Assembly (NCBI GenBank): GCA_048013815.1
Contig: CM106585.1
Coordinates: forward strand, 14,384,001 to 14,448,000
Length of the DNA stretch: 64,000 bases
From: Setoptus koraiensis
Lineage: Eukaryota; Arthropoda
Direction of reading: 5' to 3'
Part shown: positions 48,094 to 59,095 of the stretch, piece after piece
How positions within the stretch are numbered: position 1 is the first letter of the stretch
How the letters are laid out: each line of letters starts with the position of its first letter
Program-made: the position numbers and the translations under genes
Notes under the pieces: generated by a model
Seen by the model: the letters and a program-made list of their open reading frames with translations, nothing else
Told to the model about the DNA's origin: nothing
Databases searched by the model: none

Positions 48094-48161
<68 letters not shown>

Positions 48162-48256
48162 CTTGAGTGTCCACGTCAAACGGCTGCGCTCGATTGTTGT
48201 CGCTGTTGCCGGCGATGTCAATGGGAGTTATGGTAACATCGTCTCCCGGATCCAAG
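45412..48256 (-). CDS. ZP-N membrane protein, last exon (transmembrane and cytoplasmic tail)
   Basis: Exon 5 of the model begins after the acceptor ATCGGCAG at 48257-48258, first codon completed as AG|C, and runs 948 codons to the stop. It encodes LDPGDDVTITPIDIAG, a run of over 20 Asn from a (GTT)n tract (48094-48161), a possible basic cleavage site (GPGLKRDLS), then a clear transmembrane helix (ELIFILSSILFLSLLILALA) followed by KRKRRF. The tail of over 800 residues is low-complexity, with His/Asn-rich stretches, and ends SSRNSVSYV, a possible PDZ ligand. The frame stays open upstream to 48891, but that part lies out of frame with the conserved ZP-N exon and is intron. The function of the tail is unknown. 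Confidence 0.82.
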
Positions 48257-48549
48257 CTGCCGATACAGTGCAAGTGAATGGAAAAGACGGGGTGAGCAGG
48301 GCTCACACAGGTGAGTTCGCAGTGAGGGGTTACAGGTTTCAGTGAGAGGTTGCAGTGAGAGGTTGCGGGTTTCGGCCATTGTCTGATTGACACTTGTGAC
48401 AGGCGTCTCGTGCGACAATTGCTGGCGTCGTCATTGATGGCGTCGTCATTGATGGCGTCGTCATTGTTGGCGACTCCGCGCGACAGCGACTTCAACAGTC
48501 GACTTTTTAACTTTAACAGTCTAGTTAAGTGGCTTGCTGAAGAACTTAC

Positions 48550-48707
48550 CTTATCTTGGGTGGTTGCACAATGATGGCCGGCGCCGGCGGGGGCGGCGCC
48601 AATGGGGGCGGATATCGGCAGATAATTGTTTTGATTTCGTCCTCTTCTAGTTCGAGCGAACGATGGAATCTCACTATGACATTGTTCATGAAAACCCTCG
48701 GAGAGGC
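48550..48707 (-). CDS. ZP-N membrane protein, exon 4 (end of ZP-N)
   Basis: This 158-nt exon lies between an acceptor ACGCACAG and donor AG|GTAAGT. In phase 0 it reads ASPRVFMNNVIVRFHRSLEL, then a short acidic stretch and TIICRYPPP, a proline-rich stretch and VQPPKI. VFMNNVIV is the classical ZP strand after the third Cys, and the Cys in IIC is the fourth ZP-N cysteine. On the minus strand the upstream 207 nt (48710-48916) contain no AG dinucleotide and start with tandem TATCTCTT pyrimidine repeats, strong support for this acceptor. The following intron is 293 nt. Confidence 0.85.
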
Positions 48708-49534
48708 CTGTGCGTTGTGTGTCACGATGGGCCACAGACGGCGATACGACGCAAGAGATAATGCAAGGGATAATAGAAGAGATGATACAAGAGATAATAG
48801 AAGAGATAATGTGATTCGAGAGGTGAGACACGCATTCGAAAGGGAGAGTTTCGGTTGGTGATTGGTGTGAGTTGCGCAAAGTTTTGTGCAAAGTTCAATT
48901 GAATTCATTCGTCAAACTCAAAATTGAGAGTCAAATTCAACAAAACAAAATAATATTTTGAAAATATTCATTATTCACCATGTTCGCGCGCTCGAATGCG
49001 CGCGTTTGACTCACAACTTGTCAAACGGTTTGATACTCAAACTTTGAGTATCGCCGGGCGAGCTCGCGCGACGCTCAAATTAATTCAAGCCGATGACGTT
49101 ATGACATAACCGTTATAACGTGTGGCGTGTGTCAAAAGTTTATTGGACGACAAGCCGAATAATGGGCAGACATGGCATTTTTCATTATACAACTCATTTA
49201 TTTATTTTTTTTTCTTCTTCTTCTTCGCTGTGTGCCGCTGCTGCTGCTGCTGCGACAACGCAAACCACAACAAGCTTCTTGTTCTTTGTTGCGCAACCTC
49301 TTTCCTAGGTAACACCTCGCTCGAACAGATAAATTGTTTTCCTGGATAACAAAACAAACATTAGCAGCGCCATTGTGGATATATATGAATATGTACGAAG
49401 TGTGTGTATTTATGAAGTGTATTTATGCCAGCCACGCCAGCAGCCATGACACAAAGAGGGAAACAAAGAGTTAATAGAGTGCGCACTGCAAATGCAGTGT
49501 CTTCTTCTCTGTCCGACTCTGGCCAGCTCTGCCC

Positions 49535-49588
49535 AACTGTCTTGCCAGAGATTCTCTTGCCAGCCAGGGATTCTCTGGCAAGACAGTT
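49535..49588. repeat. Hairpin, 17-bp perfect arms
   Basis: AACTGTCTTGCCAGAGA (49535-49551) and its exact complement (49572-49588) flank a 20-base loop that itself contains CTTGCCAG. Confidence 0.8.
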
Positions 49589-50830
49589 AGCCTTTACTTT
49601 TGTACACAAAAATAAATTACATAGTCGCTCGGCGTGTTGCTGTTGGTGTTGGTAGTGATAAAATTATCCGACAGGCCGATATAAGCAGGCCGATATAAGC
49701 AGGCGACACGGCACCATACGGCACGGCGGCGGCGCATTATGCAATGGCAACACAATGGACACACAAGCGAACAACCACCGCCGCTTCATAAATAAAACCA
49801 GTGGCCAAATAAATAACGAGTGTCCGATCAACGAGCTGCCGCAAATGCCGTACATGCTAGACATGGTAATGTTTGCGAACATCGCCATGTTTGCAAACAT
49901 GGCAACGTTTGCGAACGTCGCAATGTCTGCGAACGTCGTTATGTTTGCGAACGTCGGCTCGAATTAGATCGCCGGCGAGATTTTTAAATTGCCATTGTGG
50001 CCGGCGACGCCGGCAATGCGCGACCAAGGTCCATTAGCGCAATTCGTTTAGCCTGTGCCGGTGCTGTTGGCGCATATTTATATATATGCGCATATATTTC
50101 ATATAAGTGTATATACAAATATAAATATATTCACAACAATGACAGTGAGAGTACAATCGTTGCTGTCGGACAGCAGCGCCAACAATGACACAACACACAT
50201 TACGTAATGTGCAGGAAGTGTCAGGCCGGACAAGGAGCGCTGTCCGGCGGCCGCATGTATTTGATTTGAACACACACGACACGACAGTTAATTGAGATTA
50301 TTTGGTTGGCAGAAATTTGATCTAATTTTAGATGGATGCGCCATTGTTGTGCAGCCTTCTACGACGAAATTGTCTCCTATTTTTTGCCACTTTTCCAATC
50401 TTTTCTGCCGGCCAATCTGCTGGCCAGCAGACACACTTGCTGATCGACCAATCTAGTTAATCGTCGTCCATCTGGCAGCCAAAAGTGAAGTGGCTAAAAG
50501 TCGCCAAATTTGAGCCGAATTAACTACACGCATACACAGAAAATAAATTTAATATCACACAACAATTGCAAATGTACTTGTTATTATGAGCAATTGTATC
50601 AATAGTGTCCGTGTACAGTTTTCGCAATACATTCGCATACAATTGCCGAGAGTATTTTTAGCTTGTTGAGTCGTGAATCTCGTTGGCGCTCCATTTGGCG
50701 CATTTCTATTCAATATTCATTATTATTATTATTACTATGTTATTATTATCATTTGGTGGTTGCGTTTAAAGAATCGCAAAGCAAGTGCACATAATAGAAC
50801 GTTGCATCACGACAGCAGCCTGGCAACTAT

Positions 50831-50853
50831 CGCTAATATCAGTGATATTAGCG
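50831..50853. repeat. 23-bp perfect palindrome
   Basis: CGCTAATATCA and TGATATTAGCG around a central G. Confidence 0.75.
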
Positions 50854-52279
50854 AGAATACTATGAGCACAGGCTCAATAGGGAATGCAGTGTACAGTGTG
50901 AGTTTGGCTCGACGCGTCGAATGAGTTCGAAGAGTTCTTTGTTGATATTAATTTTCAATTTTCTCCACTTGCGGCGAGCGAACGAGCGAATGCCGAAAAT
51001 TGTTGACGAGGCAAATGCCGAAAATTGTTGACGAGCCGCTCACCTTTTCATGGTCTCACTCGAATAGTTGCTGGCCGGCATCGGATGAGCGCATCCAGAG
51101 TGCCCACTGGCTGGACCAAATTTGGCAAGATGTGCGCTGTCAGCAAGAGCTAGCCGGACTCTCACATCGAGCGCTCGTCCGAAAGTTGCGCGTCGGAAAG
51201 CGCTGAAAGTTGCGAGTCGAAAAGCGCTGACAGAGTTGGAAAGTGCAAAAAGTTGTGTGCCGAGAAAGGCGGAAAGAGAGACTTCTCTTGCGGCCAGTAA
51301 CTCTATCCGACGTCCAGTGATTAGCGGCGATAACAGACGTATCAGTATAGCAATAGATGCATAAGTGTAATACGGGCTGCCCAATAGGCGAGCTGGTGAA
51401 ATTAAGTGGCCAGAAAGATAAAATGATCAAGTGAAGTGAATTGTGGCCACGCCAACTGCAACTGAGCCGCCGATTTAGTTGATTTTGGCCCCCAAACGAG
51501 ACCCAGCTACCTGTTGTTGTGTCGTTGAGCTACAGGAAGTGCGGATGTTGCCGGCTGCCGGCTAATTAGCTTGACTTAAGCGCGCCAGCCAATCGATTTT
51601 GCGCGAGTGTGGCCGCGTCTCACCTGGCCAGTTGTGGAGAGAAAAAAATGTGTGTTCGTCCCGCCGAATGCATATGCGTTGGGCCGGCCGAATGCGAGAA
51701 GCGGCCCAAGCAACGAGTCGAGCTTGGCGAAAAATAGCCAACTGAAAACTGAGTCAACTGACGGCCAACTGACAAGTCGATACTGACAAATTGCGATACA
51801 GGTTGTCTGACATTGTGAGAGGCTTCTAAAACGGCTATAATGTGTGTGTGTGTGTAATATGATGGCCATAATTGATCAATTCGAGCACAACACACTCATA
51901 TCAACGCGCCTGTCCAATTCACCTGTTGAGCCACTCACTTCACTCAAAAGCTGGCAAAATTTGGCAAGCGAGCGAGCGAGCGACTAACATGGGCACAGCA
52001 GCGCATGCAATCAACACCATGTCACAGGTTGCATGTGCGCGTATATAAATATATATAATACTAATGTTCAGATAATACGTAATAATAGCGCCACAATAAT
52101 AATAATAATAATAATCGCGCTGTAATCGCGCCACCACGACGATTGTTCGACAGGTGATACGACAATGATCCGTGGTGGTTTGGATGCGGCGAATGCCGAA
52201 TGGCGAGGACGCTGCTTCGCTGCGATTGTTGTGCGCGGAAATGCAACAACAACAAACAAGCTGCGATTGTGTTTGCCGT

Positions 52280-52314
52280 CCAACAGCAACACCAGCAACA
52301 CCAGCAACAACAAC

Positions 52315-52347
<33 letters not shown>

Positions 52348-52396
52348 GACAACAACAACAACGACGACAACAACAACAACGGCAACACCAACAAGT
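52280..52396. repeat. (CAA)n tract with CGA interruptions
   Basis: Over 110 bp of CAA, CGA and CCA triplets in the intron. Repeat-encoded frames occur on both strands. Confidence 0.85.
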
Positions 52397-52973
52397 GGTT
52401 GTTGTTGCTTCGTTGCGGATAACTCGATAATGATTATGTAACAACAACAACAATATGCCGGCTGGCCAAATCAATCGTGATTGGTGCACCGTTAACGGGG
52501 CCACCATTCTTGCAGTGAGTGTTGGTTGTTGGACTGCAACAGTTGGAGTGCTGGCGACCGGCAAGACTCTCTGTTCTCGATCTCTGTTCTCTCAATCTGC
52601 CAGAGCGAGCATTCGGATTTGGCCGGATTAAACTTGTGCGAGCGAGCAGTGTCTCTGCGGCCATTGTTGGCAGCTGATGATGGGCGCCAATCAACACCAA
52701 ACTATGCCCCTAATGACCATCGTGTCCGTGCCATTGATACGGGCCCTCGATGAGCCGGCTCAGCCGGCCAGAAAATACGCAATTTATAAAAACACAAGCT
52801 GGCATCGTTGTCGAGACAATGAAAACACAGACAGACAGGGCAATGTTGTCGCAATGCCGGCCGCATTTGTCTATACCGGTATTATGGCGCCATTAGTATC
52901 GCTCTAGTATAGCTGTTAGTGTTGCATTGTCGTAGTGTTGTCAGCGTAATGGCAACAATTAACCGTCTAGTTG

Positions 52974-53036
52974 CTCGTAATTATTACGTAATACATATTA
53001 CGCACCGCGTAATATGTATTACGTAATAATAACGAG
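52974..53036. repeat. Long hairpin, 29-bp arms, two TTACGTAA sites
   Basis: The left arm 52974-53002 and right arm 53008-53036 are complementary with a single mismatch around the 5-base loop CACCG. Each arm contains TTACGTAATACATATTACG or its complement. Confidence 0.9.
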
Positions 53037-54796
53037 TAATAATTCGGTTGCCCAAGCCACACACAATTAATTCTTGCGACTGGCCAGCCTGTACACAGGT
53101 GAGGGCAGCTTCCAAATTGCTGCTGCAACAACAAAGCGCCGTTTGCTGCGAGCGTCATCGTTAATAACGTTGATAGCGTGAGGATAACATGATAACATGA
53201 TAAAATGGTAACATGGCACGGCGACGGCATTATAACGGCGGCTAGCAACTTGCTAGTAGCAAGTGATGAAAACGATGATGCAAACACAACGCCAATAGAC
53301 GGCCGATCGATTAGCTTGCCGTCAGCGCGAAACGACGACCAGCCACTGGATGGCCGGTTGGCCAATGGATGGGCAGTTTGTTCGGATCGGTTGTGTGCCG
53401 GCCGGACAGGCTTGTCGCTCGGCTTGTCGGTGGCCACTCGCTGACAAGCCGAGAACTGGCCAGTTGGGCCGAATGGGCCAATTTGCATTCGCAATCATGA
53501 TTGGTATCAATCATGATTAATTTAATTTATTGCCGATTTGCCTGCTCAATTGATCATCGACTTGATGACATCAAGCGGCGCTCGCTCGTCGGCACCGCGG
53601 CCCGGCCCGTTGGCCGGCCGCGCCGGACCACACGCCCGGCGAGCTCTGGCCCGTTCGCGGCCGGCCAACGGGCCGGGCCCGAACGGCGGCGCAACAGGCG
53701 CCCGGCCGAACAGAGCGGAGAATCGCGCGAACGAATCAATTGAGTTGTCGTCGGCGACTAATTGCAACAAGCTGATCTCATTAGTTTGCTCATTGGTCAG
53801 TGGTCATTGGTGGCCGGCTGGCCGCGACCGCCACCAACAATCAAACGGCGATTATCAGCACACTGTTTGTTTGCAACGTTAACGTGGCCAATTGAGCCGT
53901 GGCTCCGTTTGCGATTTGAATAAATCATACAATCGCACAATAACTGTACATTGTTGAGCTAATTTGCATTGCTCGGCTCGGCTCGGCTCGGCCGGTTGGC
54001 TCTCGCCGGAGGCCAGCCAATGGCGAGCTAATCGCTGCTCTTGGCCATTATGTTGGGTCATTATGTCGAGCTGCGATGTTTGCCTTAGATGTAAATTGAA
54101 TTTATCGTTTGTTTAGGTGTGTTTGTTTGTGTGTGTGTGTGTGTGTGAGTGTCATTGTGGCGCTTGTCATCGCCTAAGCGACCAAATAAAATTTGATCAG
54201 ATATCAATGTATCAGTGCACAGTATTTATGTGCATGAGAGGGCCATGCGAAAAGTAAGTGCTGTGATTGATCGCTGGCCGTTATCGTTGCGATCGCCGGC
54301 GATAGGGGCACCGATTTGATATTCATACACATTCATACAATGTTGTGTTTAGCGCATTAGGCGAGCTCGTTGTTCAAGTTGGTTAATGCGATCACAACGG
54401 CAAATAAAGGCCGAATTGAAACAGTTGGCGTCGGATTAAAATCCACTAAAATCGCTCACTAATGCGAACAGTCATTTGCATGGCAGCGGATTAAGCGGCG
54501 GCCCGCCACTGGGCGAGTCTCGCTCAACGCTAATCAAAAGTGACAAAAGCCAAACAAACACTGGTCAACTTTGGCGAGCTCGCTCGATTGTGCCGCTTGT
54601 GCCGATTGTGCCGCTTGCGCGAACGCCTTTTCAGCCCGAACTGACCAGCGCAAATAAATAACGGATAAATAAATAACGGATTTGGCGCGCTTGCGACATT
54701 GCGCAACGACATTATTATTACGAAATAACGTTATGAAATTGCATTGAATGAATCGCACCACTATTACATAGTTGCGCATGATGTATCGGGACTCAC

Positions 54797-55346
54797 CTGT
54801 CGGGTGCCGCATCCCTTCAGGGGCAGATGGATCTCGTAGTAGCGCTGGCCGTCGCCGTAGAACCGGCACGCCGATTGGCGATTATAATCCGGATAGGTTA
54901 TGCCTCTGTAGGGCTCAGAGAAATTCAATTTCAGTATAATCTCGCCAGTATCACACGTTAATTGCGCTACGGTAATGCGTTTAGTGGGGGCGGGCGCCGA
55001 TTGGGGGGTCGTTTGGTCGTCGCCGTAATCGTGCAACGTTTGCCCGAGATTAGCGTACGTTGTTGAGATTTGGCCGAGATTCGGTTGTTGTTGTTGTTGT
55101 TGTTGGCGTTGCAAGGCGGCGATGGGCACCGGTTGGTAGTTGTCGTCGCGGTGGTTGTCGTCGTCGAAAAAGTGAGCGCTCGTCGAGTTGATCGAGTTCA
55201 GGTATTCAGGGTTACGGTTGGCCGTGGCGGGCATTTTTTGGAACACATAGTCGTAGTCGAGAAAGGTAGGCACCCGTAACGGAACGTTTGTGTTTTCGTT
55301 GGGCATCACATTAATTGTGGGAACGTTTTCGCAGTTGTCGCCGCCG
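54797..55346 (-). CDS. ZP-N membrane protein, exon 3 (main ZP-N exon)
   Basis: This 550-nt exon begins after the acceptor GCGAG (AG at 55347-55348), completing an AG|C codon, and ends GGCACCCGACAG|GTGAGT in phase 0. It encodes GGDNCENVPTINV, a Gln-rich linker, then the core of a ZP-N domain: RITVAQLTCDTGEIILKLNF, ACRFYGDGQRYYEI and LPLKGCGTRQ. These supply the first three ZP-N cysteines, and exon 4 supplies the fourth. ZP-N modules polymerise extracellular matrix proteins (established knowledge). An alternative start at the Met of MPNENTN (55306) would lack a signal peptide, so I prefer an internal exon. The sole AG on the minus strand between 55181 and 55637 is this acceptor. Confidence 0.82.
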
Positions 55347-55737
55347 CTCGCATAATATCCAGCCGTCGTCGTTCGGTTTCGTTGGTTTCGTTGGTGACGT
55401 TTGTTTCGTTGGTTTCGTTTGTTTCGTTGGTTTCGTTTGTTCAGTCGGTCGGTCGGTTGGTCGGTCGGTTGGTGGGGATGATTCGGCCGGCGGGTTCAGG
55501 GGAAAGCGTTCGTATTTTTGTTGCGTTGTCGGATTTTAATTTAGATTAGAGCGCAGTGATAAACAAATGAGAACGTCAGTCAGTTTGTAATGGTAATTGT
55601 AATTATGCGTCGTATCAGGCCCGACAAGTGAGCGGCGCTGATTAGTATGAATTTAAGTGTAATGCATAAACAAGCCACAACAGTTGCCTTGCCGTCCAGT
55701 TGCTGGCGTCACATCGGCAGCGATATTTTTGTATTTT

Positions 55738-55850
55738 TGCATTCTCGCATTCTCGCATTTTCGCATTTTCGCATTCTCGCATTCTCGCATTCTCGCATTT
55801 TCGCATTTTTGCATTTTCGCATTTTTGCATTTTTGCATCTTTGTGTCTTT
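55738..55850. repeat. 8-bp minisatellite (CATTCTCG/CATTTTCG)
   Basis: About fourteen units of GCATTCTC or GCATTTTC, later GCATTTTT, with an 8-bp period. Confidence 0.85.
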
Positions 55851-56177
55851 GTGTCTTTGTAGTATCAACGGACAGTTCAAGTGCTCGGTTTATCGCCACA
55901 GATTAAACAGAAATGCCAGTGTGTCAGCGAGAGATTTAGCTTAGAAGTTGGATTATTTGTTTTAACATTGAACACACTGCATCAGCGACATTGTATCAAC
56001 GACAGGTGTATCACCCGTTGTTGATACACAACATTAATATAATGTAACATTAATATCAACAACATAACATAATATGTAACTGTACCGGCCAAACAAGTGT
56101 CTGAGTGGCCAAGCGTGCAAGCCCGACGAGAGAGAGGCCGGCCTAAAAATAGCTGTCAGATAAACATTGAAAGTGAT

Positions 56178-56242
56178 GCCGGACAGCATCAGCCTGTTGG
56201 CCGGACAGCATCAGCCTGTTGGCCGGACAGCATCAACCTGTT
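56178..56242. repeat. 22-bp tandem repeat
   Basis: Three units of GCCGGACAGCATCAGCCTGT plus TG, the last with CAACC. Confidence 0.85.
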
Positions 56243-57119
56243 GACCGGCCAACCGGCCGGCACGAGCTTAGCCAACCGTTCAGATGTGTCTGTTTGGATG
56301 TGTCTGTCTGGATCGGTTTGTTTACGTCTGTTTGTTTGCGTCTGTTTGCTGGCCGAATTAGCTGGCCCAATGTTTGTATTCAACTGATACAACGGTGTCA
56401 AGAGAAAGATGATTGATAGTAAAAATAAAGTGACCAATTCGGTGTTACGCAAAGGTGACAGCACAGCGACAAGTGTTTAGTTTTGCAGTTTTGTATTTGT
56501 TGTAGTTTATTTTATTACGTTTTGTGCGAAACAACTTTTTCGCTACTACGGCCAAATCGCCCTTAGTGAGCGTATTGTCCAGTGCCATTGTGATGATTGT
56601 GACTACAACGAACAGTGTTTATCCGCACCAACTGCTCAAAATAGATGCAAGCGGCCGGAGAAAGTCCACCTGTCGACTGCAGTTGTCGTACGAGCACACT
56701 TGATAGATCACATTTAGTCACATTCAGTCACACTCACTCTCATTTACTCTCATTTAGTCGCATTTAGTCACATTTGGTAGACTGCACTTGATATCAGATC
56801 AAGTTGATAAGTGGCTATGAATAAACGGACAACTAAACACACAAAAGCTACAGTTACAATTTGTTTCGCTCGACACTGTCAAATATTCAAATATCAAATG
56901 CATTTGAGCGCCTCAATTGCAAGAACAATGCATGCCATCGTAATACATGATGCTGATACCACCATGATAATACATGCTAATGCTACGATAATAGTGATAA
57001 TAATGAAACGACCATTGCATTGTGACGGTGCGACAAACATTGAAATATAGTATTCAGTTTTCTGTTACGTAACATCGCGTAACAACCATTAGCGTTAGTC
57101 TCGGGCATCCCGGTTTCAG

Positions 57120-57184
57120 TTGCACAACTTGTTGATGTTACCCAATGTTTGCATAACTTGTTGGTGTTACCTAATGTTTGCATG
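57120..57184. repeat. 33-bp tandem duplication
   Basis: Two units: ACAACTTGTTGATGTTACCC then AATGTTTGCAT, and ATAACTTGTTGGTGTTACCT then AATGTTTGCAT. Confidence 0.75.
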
Positions 57185-57579
57185 TTGATACTCACTCAGA
57201 CTGTGAGTGTCAGAGTCAGCGACAACCAACTAACAACTTAATAACAAACCAACTAATAATAACAAACCAACTAACTAACTAAATAGCTGCTCACAGTCAG
57301 CTGACAAAGTCCACTCGAAACGAACTGATAAGCGAAATGGCGTCTCGGATGAGACATGCAGCGATGATGAACAATTAGAAACAAATAAATCATTTATTCA
57401 AACAGCAACCATTAACCATTATAACGTTATGTAACACTAACAACCTGTTGCGTGCTCGCAGTTGCCACGCAACAGGCTGCGTCTTGTCAAAGTGTCTTGC
57501 CAAAGGTGGTTGTTGTAACAATTAATTGTCGTTTGTTTTACGCAACAGCAAACTTATGATAATGTCTGACCGTTCGAAT

Positions 57580-57660
57580 ATATGAATGTATGAATGTATG
57601 AATGTATGAATGTATGAATGTATGAATTCATGAATTCATGAATTTATGAATGCTTGAATG
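57580..57660. repeat. 8-bp minisatellite (TGTATGAA)
   Basis: Six exact TGTATGAA units, followed by TGAATTCA palindromic variants. Confidence 0.85.
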
Positions 57661-58073
57661 TCCGAATGAGCCAGCACAACAGAGATAAAACGGACGGCAT
57701 AAATCAGGCACGGGACACGATCAATTGACAGCGTCAGCAGCGCCAGCAATACCAATATTTGAAAGTTATTTGATTACAATTTGAATAGTTTGCTGGCTTG
57801 CCGCTCAACCTGTCACCATTATCGTGCTTGCCGGTATTACATATTTATAACTGTCGGCAAGACAACTGATGAGCCCGTCATTGGGGGCAACGACGAGATC
57901 CCGACGATATCCCAACGATATCGCATAGATATCGGTCGGCCTGTCGGTTGTTGTAAAATATGATTGATACAAAAGTCAACTGGCCACTGATTTATGGTCA
58001 AGTGGCCATTGTAGCGTGTGCTGTCTGCACGCACTCGCCCAAGCTGTGGCCCGTTACGACGATACACGACAAC

Positions 58074-58141
58074 AACATTACATAACCATGTTATGTAATG
58101 TAATGTAATGTAATGTTATGTAATGTTATGTAATGTTATGT
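58074..58141. repeat. Hairpin plus TTATGTAA array
   Basis: ACATTACATAAC and GTTATGTAATGT surround a CAT loop. The right arm then repeats as GTTATGTAAT every 10 bp with TAATG spacers. TTATGTAA occurs at 58091, 58116 and 58126, and its complement TTACATAA at 58078. Confidence 0.8.
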
Positions 58142-58346
58142 CGCATGTTAACAAGCAGGCGGATGCGCGCAGAGCAAGGCAAACGTTTCTTTAGCATGAG
58201 ATGAATGATTCGCCAATGGCACGCTCGCTGGAGGCACCGAGCAAAGTGTTGCCAGTGTTGCCCGATTGCCAGTGGTCTCGTTTACGATAATTGATCGCTT
58301 CCACCTGACGCAACAAACTGACATTTGTTCACCACTGGCTGGCATT

Positions 58347-58412
58347 ACGCAACAACAGCGGCAACAACAGCGACAACAACAGCAACAACAACAACAACAA
58401 CAACATTACACA
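58347..58412. repeat. (CAA)n tract
   Basis: CAA with CGG, CGA and CAG interruptions. Confidence 0.75.
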
Positions 58413-58689
58413 ACAGTGTACAACATCAAACAAGTTGCGCAACAACAACGGACTACGGCAAACAGTTACAAGTTGCAGGTTGCATAGTGACGGCCAGTGA
58501 GAAAGGGAGAGTAATTAATGAATGGAAGATGGCCGACGACTTCCGATGGATCGATTCGATTGATCGATGGACCATCTTGGTCGTATCAGTTAATGGGCAC
58601 ATTAACTGTGTGCCTTTGCGGACAGCGAGCCCTGGCTGGCTTCTCTGGGCGGCCTCTTGCTTCGGTGGCTTCTTCTTTTGGCTGGCGAA

Positions 58690-58810
58690 GAAGCAGCCAA
58701 AAGAAGAGGCCACCGAACGACGCCAGCGCAAGCAGAAGCCACCGAACGACGCCAGCGCAAAGAGAAGCCACCGAAGAGAAGGAGAAGCCGGCGAAAGGAA
58801 GGAGAAGCCG
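58690..58810. repeat. 26-bp GAAGCCACCGAACGACGCC repeat
   Basis: Three diverging units of GAAGCCACCGAACGACGCC plus AGCGCAA, decaying into GAAGGAGAAGCCG. The Lys/Arg/Pro frame it opens is repeat-derived. Confidence 0.7.
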
Positions 58811-58969
58811 CCAGAAGAAGAAGCGTTCGACCGATAACATCAATAAACTTGTGCCACTCGCAGCGGTTCGCAGCCATTAGCGGCCATTTGCTGGCACTTG
58901 TTGCCATTTGGTCAGCGAGACAACGCACACACGCTGACCGGTGGTGCACTTTTCGGCCTGGCAACTCTT

Positions 58970-59095
58970 TTTTCTCCTTCTCTCATTTTCTCATTTTCTC
59001 ATTTTATCCCTCTCTCATTTTCTCGTTTTCTCATTTTATCCCTCTCTCATTTTCTCGTTTTCTCCTTCTCTCGTTTTCTCATTTTTCTAATTCCT
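58970..59095. repeat. CT-rich tract (TCTCATTTTC)n
   Basis: Almost pure pyrimidine on the plus strand, built on CTCATTTTCTC and CTCGTTTTCTC words. Confidence 0.75.

Larger units (their letters stand above)
48708..54796. other. Intron of the ZP-N gene, 6.1 kb
   Basis: No nested gene seen on either strand. Contents include a (CAA)n tract at 52280-52396, hairpins at 49535-49588, 50831-50853 and 52974-53036, TTACGTAA sites at 50200, 52984 and 53019, a (GT)n run near 54129-54147, and GC-rich GGCCGG clusters at 53590-53710. Confidence 0.65.

Noticed and set aside
48257-48891. 5' extension of the last ZP-N exon as one 1159-codon protein
   Set aside because: This stretch overlaps the conserved ZP-N exon in a different frame. 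The spliced model with matching phase explains the ZP sequence and makes the extension intronic.
58325-58837. Lys/Arg/Pro-rich frame in the large intron
   Set aside because: It is made by a (CAA)n tract followed by a 26-bp minisatellite.
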